Below the pieces are notes generated by a model. It made no database searches, was not told the origin of the DNA, and worked only from the letters and a program-made list of their open reading frames with translations. From the NCBI GenBank assembly GCA_019117105.1, contig DXAH01000047.1:1-64000 (forward strand): a DNA stretch of 64,000 nucleotides. The letters are read 5' to 3'. Every line of letters starts with the position of its first letter. Position 1 is the first letter of the stretch. The position numbers and the translations under genes are program-made. This DNA is from Duodenibacillus intestinigallinarum (GTDB lineage: Bacteria; Pseudomonadota; Gammaproteobacteria; Burkholderiales; Burkholderiaceae_F). Below, piece after piece: positions 27,047-35,657 of the stretch.

Positions 27047-27427
27047 TTACTTCAGCCAAGGCGCCTTTTCTTCACACATCACACCGTCGGTCATCGTGTA
27101 GTTCTCAAGACTGCCCGCCTTGGTTTGCATGCAGATAAACGTAATGCCTTCGTTTTCAGCTGCACGAATCGCACGCTTGCCAGCGGGACTCACACGGAAC
27201 CAGTCACCGGCTTTGATGGCGTGCACTTCGCCGTCAATCCAGATTTCACCGCTGCCGGACAACACGCCGTAGAGCTCTTCGTTTTGCTTGTGAGCATGTA
27301 CAAACGGGACGGCCGCGCCCGCCGGCAGGCTGTTAATCGACACTTCGCAACCGGTCAATCCCAACTGATCATGCAGTTCAGTACGAGGCGCCTGGGCTAC
27401 AGAAACCAATTTAAAGTTTTCCGTCAT
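27047..27427 (-). CDS. Small cupin-domain protein
   Basis: 126 aa single-domain cupin. Metal-site motif 1 is HAHKQNEELYGVLSGSGE, and motif 2 is the segment around GDWFRVSPAGKRAI. The function is unknown; relatives include sensors, isomerases and dioxygenases. The ATG at 27427 with GGAGAG upstream is chosen over one six codons earlier. It lies 20 bases after marR and is probably co-controlled by it. Confidence 0.8.
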   Translation of the reverse strand: MTENFKLVSVAQAPRTELHDQLGLTGCEVSINSLPAGAAVPFVHAHKQNEELYGVLSGSGEIWIDGEVHAIKAGDWFRVSPAGKRAIRAAENEGITFICMQTKAGSLENYTMTDGVMCEEKAPWLK

Positions 27428-27447
27428 CACTCTCTCCTTTTTCACAC

Positions 27448-27924
27448 TTAAGCATTGGCAACCGGACCGCGGTAAACGCTGTCGGGTTGCGGATTGAAGA
27501 TCTGAGCGCTCTTGGCAAGAAGCGCTTCCAATACAGCAAGTTCCTGCTCGCCAAGTCCTTCGCTGATCTTGCGGTGCATTTCAGCTGTGATTTCGGCAAA
27601 GGCGTCTTCGAGTGCCTCGCCTTTTTCAGTTAGCCGCAACCGCAACAAACGCGCATCAGCGGGATCAGGTTCACGGCGCAAATAGCCGGCTTTTTCCAAT
27701 TTTCCTGCAAGCACTGAAATCGTCGACTTGGTGCGTCCGGTACGCTGTGCCAACTCAGTCACCGTCAAGGCTTCGCCCCCAAAAAGATGCACCAGCAGAT
27801 TGCCGTGCGAAGGAATGAGATCCTCGATACCGCGCTTACGCATCTCCTCGGCAACAAACGCACTTGTTCCCGCCAGCAGCAAGCCAGCAAGAAAAGGCAC
27901 CATGGTCTGGTTAGGTAATCTCAT
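27448..27924 (-). CDS. MarR-family transcriptional regulator
   Basis: 158 aa with a winged helix-turn-helix: ALTVTELAQRTGRTKSTISVLAGKLEKAGYLRREPDPADARLLRLRLTEKG in pieces (TELAQRTGRTKSTISV recognition helix, DPADARLLRL wing). The ATG at 27924 is favoured because GGA lies before it and longer frames would run through the operators. Two palindromes directly upstream suggest autoregulation. MarR proteins usually sense phenolics, oxidants or antibiotics; the ligand here is unknown. Confidence 0.9.
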   Translation of the reverse strand: MRLPNQTMVPFLAGLLLAGTSAFVAEEMRKRGIEDLIPSHGNLLVHLFGGEALTVTELAQRTGRTKSTISVLAGKLEKAGYLRREPDPADARLLRLRLTEKGEALEDAFAEITAEMHRKISEGLGEQELAVLEALLAKSAQIFNPQPDSVYRGPVANA

Positions 27925-27941
27925 TGTGAATTCCTTTATTT

Positions 27942-27989
27942 GTTCGATATCGAACGGAATGCTATCACAACTTTCGTTCGATGGCGAAC
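27942..27989. promoter_or_regulatory. Paired MarR-type operators upstream of marR
   Basis: GTTCGATATCGAAC (27942-27955) is a perfect 14-bp palindrome, and GTTCG-ATGG-CGAAC (27976-27989) repeats the arms. Centres are 34 bases apart, about three helical turns. They stand 18-65 bases before the marR start. Confidence 0.75.
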
Positions 27990-28005
27990 AATTAGCAAAC
28001 ATTTG

Positions 28006-28042
28006 ATAAAAAAAGGTGCTGTCCGTCTTCCGGAAAACACCT
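28006..28042 (-). terminator. Terminator after topB
   Basis: AGGTG (28014-28018) pairs with CACCT (28038-28042), with an inner TCCG/CGGA pairing. The A run at 28007-28014 is a T run in the minus-strand RNA. Confidence 0.7.
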
Positions 28043-28068
28043 CTTTGCCGCTGGGACTGCGCTATACC

Positions 28069-30567
28069 TTAGGAAGCCTTCTTGCGCGTCGCTGTTTTGC
28101 GTGTTTCGCTTTTGGCGCCCTCTTCACGCGGCGGAAATTCAAAGCCCAACTTCTTACCCTTGGGATCCCAAATCAAAAAAGCCTTGAACTTGCGCTTGGT
28201 TCGAGCCGATACAAAGTCCGTCATCAGGCCGCTCTTGCCCTGCGTAAGAATCAGACGAGCCTGTTCCGGTTCGATTTCCTGTTGCAGGATCGTACGGCTA
28301 ATGCGGAAATCGCATTTCTTGTCACCCATCGCATGTTCGCAAATATAAGCGTTGGGGCCGATCAAAACGCGACCTCCGCACTTCGGGCACGTTCCGATTT
28401 CTTCAAGCGCGGCCGGATCGAGCGGTTGCTCGGCTTCCTCAGGTTTGTCACCAAAGTCAAATTCGAGCTTACAGTCGGCCGTGAGTTTGAGCTCGGCCTC
28501 GAAAGGACGTCCCATTTTGCTGATGAAGCCCGACAGCGGCCCGACATGACGCGTGGCCATCAGCTCCTCGACTTCCTCGGGTTCGAACATGCGGCCCGCC
28601 GGATGTTTTGTGAGGCTGAAGTCGCACCCCGGAGTCGTGCAGGCGTAGCGGCGATAGTTTTCCACCACTTCGCCTCCGCACTTCGGGCAGGGTGTCTTGA
28701 AGTGCTGCGGATTTTCCAAGGGAACTGTATTGCCTTCGTAGTTCTTGGCCGATGCCACGATTGTGTTGGTCATGTCACGGATTTCGTGCATGAACGCTTC
28801 GCGCGGCAGATTGCCCTTGGCAATCTGCGCGAGCTTGTACTCCCATTCGCCGGTAAGAGCCGGATCCGACAGCGCCTTGATGTTGAGGCCGTCAATGAGC
28901 GACAACAGCTGCTGCGCCTTAGCAGTGGCACGCAAATCACGCCCGTCGCGCTGAATGTACTTTTGGTCGATCAGGTTTTCAATAATAGCCGCTCTCGTAG
29001 CCGGCGTACCGAGCCCCTTTTCGGCCATGGCTTCACGCAGTTCTTCGTCTTCGACGAGTTTGCCCGCACCTTCCATCGCCGACAGAAGAGTGGCTTCGTT
29101 GTATCGAACTGGCGGACGTGTCTGCTGCTTTTCGAGCTTGGCATCAACGACGTCTGCCGTATCAGCCCCGTCCAACGGCACGAGCGCCGCATCCTGAGCA
29201 GCCTCGCGACCGTAGACAGTCATCCAGCCGGGTTCAACAAGCACCTTGCCTTCGGTCTTGAAGTGATCTTCGCCCACCTTGGAGATGCGCGTCGTCACGT
29301 CAAACTGGGCGGCAGGATAGAACACGGCCATAAAGCGACGCACCACTAAGTCGTAGATCTTGAGTTCGGCTTCGGAGAGCCCCGTCTTCACAGGCTGCAG
29401 CGTCGGGATGATGGCAAAGTGATCGCTGATCTTGGCGTTGTCAAAGATTCGGCGATTGGGCTTAATCCAGCTTTTCTTCAGAATTTCTTCCGCACAGGAT
29501 TGATACGCCTGCGTTCCGGAAAGCAGTCGCAGCGTTTCCTGCACCGTTCCAAGGTAGTCCTCGGGCAGCGCTCGCGAATCGGTACGCGGATAGGTCAGTA
29601 GCTTGTGCTTTTCATAGAGCGCCTGTGCGATTGCCAGCGTCGTCTTGGCTGAATAGCCGAACTTGTTGTTGGCTTCGCGCTGTAGGCTCGTCAGATCAAA
29701 GAGCTGCGGAGAGAGCTGCGTCGTGCGCTTGGACGTCTCGGTAACAGCGGCAACCTTGCCTTTGACACGTTCAAGAATGTCTTTGGCGACCTGCTCGTCG
29801 AAAAGTCGTTCGGCGCGCAAAGCATTGTCGCTCGGGTGCTTCTTGAACTTTGGATCAAACCAGCGACCTTCATAGTTGCCACCCGACACGGCAAACTGGG
29901 CCTTGACTTCCCAATAGTCGCGTGGGCGGAAGGCTCGGATTTCGTTTTCACGGCGCACGACAATGGCAAGCGTCGGCGTCTGCACACGGCCAACGGTCGT
30001 CAGAAAGAACCCCCCGTCGGAACTGTTGAATGCCGTCATTGCGCGCGTGCCATTGATGCCGACCAGCCAATCGGCCTCGGAGCGGCTGCGGGCAGCGTCA
30101 GCAAGCGTCTGCATTTCTTCGTCGGTTCGCAAATGCGCAAAGGCCTCGCGGATGGCTGCCGGCGTCATGGACTGTAGCCACAGGCGCTTGATGGGCTTGT
30201 CGTTTTTCGTCGCCTGCATGATATAGCGGAAAATCAATTCGCCTTCGCGTCCCGCGTCGCATGCGTTGATAATGAGACCAACGTCCTTGCGGTGAATCAG
30301 CTTCTTGAGGTTCTTGAGCTTTTCTCCGGCCTTGGCAATCGGCTTCAAATCAAAATAAGGCGGCAGAACCGGAAGGTGCGCAAACGTCCACTTGCCGCGC
30401 TTGACTTCGTAAGCGTCGGGACAAGCAAGCTCCAAAAGATGACCGAGGGCGTTTCCTACGATGTAGTCTTCGCCCTCGTAATAGTCTCCGGTTTTCTTCA
30501 ATCCGCCGATAACTTTCGCGATGTCAACGGCAACTGACGGCTTCTCCGCGATAATCAGTGTCTTCAT
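28069..30567 (-). CDS. topB: DNA topoisomerase III
   Basis: Type IA topoisomerase of about 832 aa that decatenates and relaxes negatively supercoiled DNA. The start at 30567 (MKTLIIAEKPSVAVDIAK) fits the TOPRIM opening. The acidic TOPRIM motif is in INACDAGREGELI, and the catalytic Tyr is in LLTYPRTDSRALP. The C-terminus has Cys4-type zinc motifs (CPKCGG twice) and a Lys-rich tail. Longer than the ~650 aa E. coli TopB because of the C-terminal modules, as in plasmid and betaproteobacterial versions. Upstream is dprA in the same direction. Confidence 0.93.
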   Translation of the reverse strand: MKTLIIAEKPSVAVDIAKVIGGLKKTGDYYEGEDYIVGNALGHLLELACPDAYEVKRGKWTFAHLPVLPPYFDLKPIAKAGEKLKNLKKLIHRKDVGLIINACDAGREGELIFRYIMQATKNDKPIKRLWLQSMTPAAIREAFAHLRTDEEMQTLADAARSRSEADWLVGINGTRAMTAFNSSDGGFFLTTVGRVQTPTLAIVVRRENEIRAFRPRDYWEVKAQFAVSGGNYEGRWFDPKFKKHPSDNALRAERLFDEQVAKDILERVKGKVAAVTETSKRTTQLSPQLFDLTSLQREANNKFGYSAKTTLAIAQALYEKHKLLTYPRTDSRALPEDYLGTVQETLRLLSGTQAYQSCAEEILKKSWIKPNRRIFDNAKISDHFAIIPTLQPVKTGLSEAELKIYDLVVRRFMAVFYPAAQFDVTTRISKVGEDHFKTEGKVLVEPGWMTVYGREAAQDAALVPLDGADTADVVDAKLEKQQTRPPVRYNEATLLSAMEGAGKLVEDEELREAMAEKGLGTPATRAAIIENLIDQKYIQRDGRDLRATAKAQQLLSLIDGLNIKALSDPALTGEWEYKLAQIAKGNLPREAFMHEIRDMTNTIVASAKNYEGNTVPLENPQHFKTPCPKCGGEVVENYRRYACTTPGCDFSLTKHPAGRMFEPEEVEELMATRHVGPLSGFISKMGRPFEAELKLTADCKLEFDFGDKPEEAEQPLDPAALEEIGTCPKCGGRVLIGPNAYICEHAMGDKKCDFRISRTILQQEIEPEQARLILTQGKSGLMTDFVSARTKRKFKAFLIWDPKGKKLGFEFPPREEGAKSETRKTATRKKAS

Positions 30568-30737
30568 ATCACCTTTAAATATTCCACGAAACGCGTCGCA
30601 AAAAAAATCGAAACACGCGTCTCTTTTTTCAGGATAGCCGCAAAATCCATTGCTTTGCAACCGTTCTCGAATCGTTTTTTGTTCCGGACGAAACGAAAAC
30701 TTATCCTCAAACCGCCTTCAGAAACGCAGACATTTGA

Positions 30738-30758
30738 ATTGACAGGATTTTTGTCAAT
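30738..30758. promoter_or_regulatory. Inverted repeat with -35-like arms between dprA and topB
   Basis: ATTGACA and TGTCAAT, 7 bases apart. On the minus strand it supplies a perfect TTGACA -35 hexamer, 185-190 bases before topB, but no good -10 follows. The rest of the 0.2 kb gap holds no gene. Confidence 0.35.
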
Positions 30759-30777
30759 CGTTCCCGCAAACGCCTTT

Positions 30778-31677
30778 TCACGCTTTCGCGCAAGCCTCAA
30801 TGTCAGCCACCGACTCAGTCAGTCTCGCACCTTCCCGAAGCAACTTGTGACTGCCTTTATAAAGCGGCGAATGGATGCTGCCCGGAATCGCATAAACGTC
30901 GCGGTTGTTTTCACCAAATATACGTGCCAGAGTATGGGTCGGCCCCGGAAGTTCGGCTTGCACAACCAAAAGTTCCGGGCACAGATACGAACAGAGAACT
31001 CTCCGCTGCTCCATCGTTTCCTCCGAAACGCCCACACTCGGCATCAGCGACGTCAGGATCAGGCCGCCATCGGCCGCCCGGTGATACAGGTCACGCATGA
31101 CAGGCGGATAAAGTCGATCGGGCCCCGTAGCACTCAGCACGAGAAGCCCCGATGGCGAATCGTCATCCATCGCCAGCGCCGAACGGGCAACCTGCGCATC
31201 GGTTTCGTTTTCCAAAAACGTCACCACCGTCCGTCCGGCCCTAATCAGAGCCTCAGCAAAAGAGGCTGCGTTTCGCATCCCCTCATCGTTCGGGTGCATC
31301 GCCCCTGCCAAGGCAATGCGTCTGCCGGCCAGAATCTCCCTTCTTCCTCTCAGTAAAAAGAAAGAAGGAGCGCCTTCGTAAGCAAGAACCTCCCTTGGGA
31401 AGTCCGGATCGGCCCAGCAAACAAAATCGGCCTGTGGCGTGGTCTGCAACCACCTTTGGATGTTCCGAGCCTGCTCTTCGCGCGCCTCATCAAAAAGACG
31501 GCGCGAGGCTACCTCGCCAATGATGTCCGCACAGGCTCTGCGACCGGCATCAAAGATGCGATTGACGTCTGTGTAGACCTCCATCAGTCGGCGCAGTCGC
31601 TCAGGTCCCATGTCGCCGGCAGCTATCATCAGCATCAGCCAGCGAAGGTCTGCAACGTTTTTCTCCTTGTCAAACAC
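30778..31677 (-). CDS. Divergent DprA-like protein
   Basis: 299 aa from a GTG. DprA-type order is recognisable: CWADPDFPREVLAYEGAPSFFLLRG, then a Rossmann part, then VYAIPGSIHSPLYKGSHKLLREGA. However the usual GSR after the first strand is GAM, the SGLARGID segment is FLENETDAQ, and the RNRIIAGLS motif is QRRVLCSYL. DprA loads RecA on incoming single-stranded DNA in transformation; here the key ssDNA-binding residues seem lost. It may be a non-functional or repurposed homologue. An internal ATG could be the true start. Divergent from def. Confidence 0.75.
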   Translation of the reverse strand: MFDKEKNVADLRWLMLMIAAGDMGPERLRRLMEVYTDVNRIFDAGRRACADIIGEVASRRLFDEAREEQARNIQRWLQTTPQADFVCWADPDFPREVLAYEGAPSFFLLRGRREILAGRRIALAGAMHPNDEGMRNAASFAEALIRAGRTVVTFLENETDAQVARSALAMDDDSPSGLLVLSATGPDRLYPPVMRDLYHRAADGGLILTSLMPSVGVSEETMEQRRVLCSYLCPELLVVQAELPGPTHTLARIFGENNRDVYAIPGSIHSPLYKGSHKLLREGARLTESVADIEACAKA

Positions 31678-31731
31678 CTTGTTTTTCCCGAAAATTTTGC
31701 GTAAATTCAGCGCTTTTCCACATTTGGCGCA

Positions 31732-31737
31732 TACAAT
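31732..31737 (+). promoter_or_regulatory. Possible -10 element for def
   Basis: TACAAT, 67 bases upstream of the def start. No clear -35 is seen. The same hexamer appears ahead of fmt and hydF. Confidence 0.3.
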
Positions 31738-31803
31738 AGCGCGCTTATCCGGCCAATTTTATCGGCCGCGTTTTTCGAGACAGTTTTTCCGGAGGTCTTC
31801 ACA

Positions 31804-32340
31804 GTGGCACTTCTGCCCATCGTTCAGTATCCCGATCCTCGTCTGGCTGCCAAGGCCGAACCCGTCGTTGTTTTCGACGATGCGCTCAGACAGCTGGCGG
31901 CCGACATGGCTGAAACCATGTACGAAGCTCCCGGCGTGGGGCTCGCCGCCACGCAGGTGGGCAAACTCATTCGCATGGTCGTGATCGACATCTCGGAAGA
32001 AAAAAACGATCTGCACGTTTTGGTCAACCCAGAAATCACCTCCCGCTCCGAAGAGATCAAGGAATGCGAAGAAGGCTGCCTGTCTCTGCCCGGCCTCTAT
32101 GAGAAAGTGAAGCGTCCTTCGTTTGTCACCGTCAAGGCGCAGGACCTCAAGGGCGAATTCTTCGAAATGCAGTGCGACGAGCTCATGAGCGTATGCGTAC
32201 AGCACGAACTCGATCACCTCGACGGCATCGTCTTCATCGACCATCTGAGCCAGCTCAAGAAGTCCCGCGCCGCTGCCAAACTGGCCAAGCGCCGCAAGGA
32301 AAAGGCCCGCGAAGAAAAGGCCAAGCGCGAAAACCGCTGA
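31804..32340 (+). CDS. def: Peptide deformylase
   Basis: Removes the N-formyl group from new proteins. The three family motifs are GVGLAATQVG, EGCLSLPG (metal Cys) and QHELDHLDG (two metal His and catalytic Glu). 178 aa with a basic Lys/Arg-rich C-terminus. The start is GTG at 31804 with GGAGG 8 bases upstream. fmt, its usual operon partner, lies 1 kb downstream on the same strand, beyond an inserted hydrolase gene on the other strand. Confidence 0.95.
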   Translation: MALLPIVQYPDPRLAAKAEPVVVFDDALRQLAADMAETMYEAPGVGLAATQVGKLIRMVVIDISEEKNDLHVLVNPEITSRSEEIKECEEGCLSLPGLYEKVKRPSFVTVKAQDLKGEFFEMQCDELMSVCVQHELDHLDGIVFIDHLSQLKKSRAAAKLAKRRKEKAREEKAKRENR

Positions 32341-32346
32341 TTCGTC

Positions 32347-33249
32347 TTACCGCAGCGTCGTGCCGTAGCAATGCGCGGCCACGGCGTCTGCCATTTCCAG
32401 CTGGCGGGATGCGGCAAGGTCGTGCCCCATCCCTTCCATCGGCATAAAGCGGGCCCCCTCAATGCATTCGGCCGTTTCTTTACCAGCGCGAAGAGGCAAA
32501 AGCGGATCGGCCGTACCGTGAATCACCAACGTCGGAACAGAAAGCTGACGCAGCTGCTCGCGCCGATCGCCTGAGGCAAGAATTGCCATCAGCTGACGCA
32601 TTTTGGCCTGCGGCGGCACCTCGTACTCAAATTCCACGTCAATGATCTTGTCGAGCGCCTCATCGCTGTAGATCTCGTTTTTCGTGCCGATCGCCGTCAT
32701 CACGTTGCGCAGATAGTTGCGCCAAGCCAGTCGATCCTTGGTGCTCGGCGCAGGCTGCAACGCCTGGCGAATGGCCACCGGGTTGCCCACACCGGTGATG
32801 ACGTTTCCGGTTGCCGACGACATGCTCGTGAGGCTCACCGTCCGGTGCGGCGCACGGCAGGCAAACACCTGCGCAATCATGCCGCCCATGGAAATGCCGG
32901 CAATGTGCGCGCGTTCAATTCCCAATTCATCCATGATGCTTTCGGTATCGGCAGCCATATCTTCAAGACGATATTCAGCATGCACGGAGCCGCCCGCAAT
33001 GTACTTGGCGATGCTCGCGAACATACGCGTCTTGCTCACGGACTCCGTACCGAGCATACTCGATCCGCTGTCTCGGTTATCCGGCGCAATGACATAGAGC
33101 CCCTTGCGTACCAGACGCGTGAGGAAAGGCTCCGGCCAGGAAGCGGCATTCATCCCTAAGCCCGTCAACAGCACAAGCGGAGGCATGGCCGGATCGCCGT
33201 ACAGACGGCATCCGAAACGACCGCGCCGGGTAAGAAGCATCTTTTCCAT
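32347..33249 (-). CDS. Alpha/beta-fold hydrolase
   Basis: 300 aa. Nucleophile elbow GISMGGMIAQ, an oxyanion-side motif LLTGLGMNAASW, an acidic residue in GTADPLLPL and the last His in GMGHDLAAS give a complete triad. Substrate unknown; small ester or C-C hydrolases look similar. It sits convergently to def and divergently to fmt, apparently inserted into the common def-fmt arrangement. Confidence 0.82.
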   Translation of the reverse strand: MEKMLLTRRGRFGCRLYGDPAMPPLVLLTGLGMNAASWPEPFLTRLVRKGLYVIAPDNRDSGSSMLGTESVSKTRMFASIAKYIAGGSVHAEYRLEDMAADTESIMDELGIERAHIAGISMGGMIAQVFACRAPHRTVSLTSMSSATGNVITGVGNPVAIRQALQPAPSTKDRLAWRNYLRNVMTAIGTKNEIYSDEALDKIIDVEFEYEVPPQAKMRQLMAILASGDRREQLRQLSVPTLVIHGTADPLLPLRAGKETAECIEGARFMPMEGMGHDLAASRQLEMADAVAAHCYGTTLR

Positions 33250-33341
33250 GGTGTGAATCCGTTTTGTTTTTAACCTCTAAAGCATGCCGTCGCTTGCAAG
33301 ACGACCTGACCGATTCTACTCAGCCTTTCCGACCAAGCCGC

Positions 33342-33347
33342 TACAAT
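33342..33347 (+). promoter_or_regulatory. Possible -10 element for the fmt operon
   Basis: TACAAT, 43 bases before the fmt start, without an obvious -35. It would drive the run fmt to trkH. Confidence 0.3.
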
Positions 33348-33389
33348 ACCGCGCAACACACCATTTTTCCCGCTTCTTCAAGAGTTTCT

Positions 33390-34346
33390 ATGCGTATTGC
33401 TTTTGCCGGCACCCCTGCCTTTGCTGCTGCCGCCCTGAGCGCCCTGATTGACGCCGGGCACGAGGTCTGTCTTGTTCTCACTCAGCCCGATCGTCCGAGC
33501 GGCCGCGGCATGAAGCTCAAGCCCTCTGCCGTCAAAGAAGTGGCTCTGGCGCACAACATTCCCGTCCTGACGCCGATTTCGCTTTCCGTAAAGCGAGCTC
33601 CGGAAGAGGCCGAAGAAGCGCTCGTCGCACTTGAAAATTCCGGTGCCGATGTGCTGATCGTTGCCGCCTACGGCTTGATTTTGCCGCAGCGCGCGCTTGA
33701 CGCCGCCCGAGGCATCGGCCGCGACGGTGACATCAAGAGCATAAACATTCACGGTTCGATCCTGCCGCGCTGGCGTGGAGCGGCTCCCGTGCAGCGTGCC
33801 ATCGAAACGGGCGACGCGGTCACCGGCATTACGCTCATGAAAATGGAAGCAGGCCTTGATACCGGCCCCATGATCCTGAAATCCGAAACGGCAATCACCG
33901 ACACCGACACGTCGGTTACGCTTTTTGAGCGTCTCACCGAAATGGGCGCCAAGCTGATCGTGAAGGCGCTCGAACAGGCCGATTCGCTCACCTGGGAAGC
34001 GCAGCCCGAAGAAGGCGTCACATACGCCGAAAAAATCCTTAAATCCGAAGCACCGATTGACTGGTCTCTTCCGGCCGAGGTCGTAGCCCGCCGCATTCGT
34101 GCCTTCAATCCGTTTCCGTTCGCAACGGCTGTCCTCAAGGGCGAGACCGTCAAAATCCGCAATGCCGCGACGATTGACGCCTGCGGCAAACCCGGTGAAG
34201 TACTGCAGGCCGGACACCGACTGATCGTGGCCTGCGGCAGCGGCGCCATTGACTGTCTTGAACTTCAGCGTGCGGGCAAACCCGCCATGCCGGCTGCCGC
34301 CTTTGTACAGAGCACCGGACTTACCGTCGGGGACGTGCTGCAATGA
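33390..34346 (+). CDS. fmt: Methionyl-tRNA formyltransferase
   Basis: Formylates initiator Met-tRNA with 10-formyl-THF. The start at 33390 gives the family N-terminus MRIAFAGTPAFAAAAL. The folate-binding and catalytic region INIHGSILPRWRGAAPVQRAI is complete, and a C-terminal OB-like domain follows (EVVARRIRAFNPFPFA). 318 aa is normal. Its stop overlaps the rsmB start as ATGA, implying translational coupling. Confidence 0.96.
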   Translation: MRIAFAGTPAFAAAALSALIDAGHEVCLVLTQPDRPSGRGMKLKPSAVKEVALAHNIPVLTPISLSVKRAPEEAEEALVALENSGADVLIVAAYGLILPQRALDAARGIGRDGDIKSINIHGSILPRWRGAAPVQRAIETGDAVTGITLMKMEAGLDTGPMILKSETAITDTDTSVTLFERLTEMGAKLIVKALEQADSLTWEAQPEEGVTYAEKILKSEAPIDWSLPAEVVARRIRAFNPFPFATAVLKGETVKIRNAATIDACGKPGEVLQAGHRLIVACGSGAIDCLELQRAGKPAMPAAAFVQSTGLTVGDVLQ

Positions 34347-35650
34347 GTGCCACTCTTAGCCGTTCGCTGACGCTTGCTGCCGCATGCTGGGGTGATCTTT
34401 CCGAGCAAGCGGCCTTTGACCGCACGATTGAAGTCCGATGCGCCAGCGCTTCGCCCGACGAAAAAGCCGCCGTTCGATCGATTCTTTACTGCGCGCTGCG
34501 CCGTGCCGTTTTCCTGGAGCGACTTGTCGCCAAACTCGTCTCACGCCGTCCGACTCCTGAAGTGGCGGCACTTCTAGCCGTCTCGCTCTCCGAACTCAAC
34601 GAGCAGCCCGATAAACCCTACGTCGTCGTCAACGAAGCCATCAACGCGGCGCGCATGAACAACGCAACGTATCGCGCAAGCGGCCTGATCAACGCCTGTC
34701 TGCGTCGTTATCTGCGCGAAAAGGCGGCGCTCGACAAAACGATACTCGCCGACCGCATCGCCCGCTACAACGCACCGGGCTGGTGGATCGACCGCATGCG
34801 CAAGGAATTCGGCCCCCAAAACCTTGATACTCTTTTCGAGACGCTGCACAAAAAGCCGCCAATGACACTGCGCGTCAACGTACGCAAGACATCTGTTGAA
34901 AAATGGCTGACCGACGCACAGGCCGCCGGCTGTCCCGCTCGTGCGTTGGGCGGTCAGGCCGTGCTGCTGGAAAAGGCGCGGCCCGTTCACCGCATTCCGG
35001 GTTTTGCCGAAGGTTTGGTCAGTGTCCAGGACGCGGGCGCCCAATTAGCCGGTCTTTTCCTTGCCCCCAAAGCGGGCGAACGCATTCTCGACGCATGCGC
35101 CGCCCCCGGCGGCAAAACGGCGCACGTGCTCGAACTCTCCGATTGCTCGGTCACGGCTCTGGAATCCGACCCGCAACGCGCTCCACGTATTGAGGAAAAC
35201 CTCTCGCGACTGGCTCTCAAGGCAGATGTTCGCGTGTGCGACGCGGCCGACATCTCCCGTTGGTGGGATGGCAAGCCGTTTGATGCCGTCTTGCTTGATG
35301 CACCCTGCACGGCAAGCGGCATCGTGCGTCGTCACCCCGAGATCGTTTTTTCTCGTCGCCCGGACGATATTGTTGCCCTCGCGCAACAGCAAAAACGCCT
35401 TCTGGAAGCCCTTTGGCCCGTCGTCAGACCCGGCGGCAGGCTCCTCTATGCCGTTTGTTCGGTATTCGCTGAAGAAGGTTCGCAGCAGATCAAGGCTTTT
35501 CTTGAAGCGCACGATGATGCACAAGCCGTTGCACTTCCAAAGTGCTCGTGTTCGCAACTGCGCCTGATGCCGTGCGACAATCCTGACATGCCCGATCTCA
35601 TCGACGGGCCGCACGACGGATTCTTCTATTCACTTTTGCGGAAACGCTGA
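34343..35650 (+). CDS. rsmB: 16S rRNA (cytosine-967-C5) methyltransferase
   Basis: SAM-dependent m5C methyltransferase, 435 aa. The N-terminal NusB-like RNA-binding domain is followed by the Rossmann domain. SAM motif I is ILDACAAPGGKTAHVLEL, motif IV DAPCTASGIVRRHPE (with the Pro-Cys), and the catalytic Cys of motif VI is in LLYAVCSVF. Overlaps fmt by four bases and precedes the DUF4390 gene by 7 bases. This fmt-rsmB order is common in proteobacteria. Confidence 0.95.
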   Translation: MSATLSRSLTLAAACWGDLSEQAAFDRTIEVRCASASPDEKAAVRSILYCALRRAVFLERLVAKLVSRRPTPEVAALLAVSLSELNEQPDKPYVVVNEAINAARMNNATYRASGLINACLRRYLREKAALDKTILADRIARYNAPGWWIDRMRKEFGPQNLDTLFETLHKKPPMTLRVNVRKTSVEKWLTDAQAAGCPARALGGQAVLLEKARPVHRIPGFAEGLVSVQDAGAQLAGLFLAPKAGERILDACAAPGGKTAHVLELSDCSVTALESDPQRAPRIEENLSRLALKADVRVCDAADISRWWDGKPFDAVLLDAPCTASGIVRRHPEIVFSRRPDDIVALAQQQKRLLEALWPVVRPGGRLLYAVCSVFAEEGSQQIKAFLEAHDDAQAVALPKCSCSQLRLMPCDNPDMPDLIDGPHDGFFYSLLRKR

Positions 35651-35657
35651 TTTCGGT

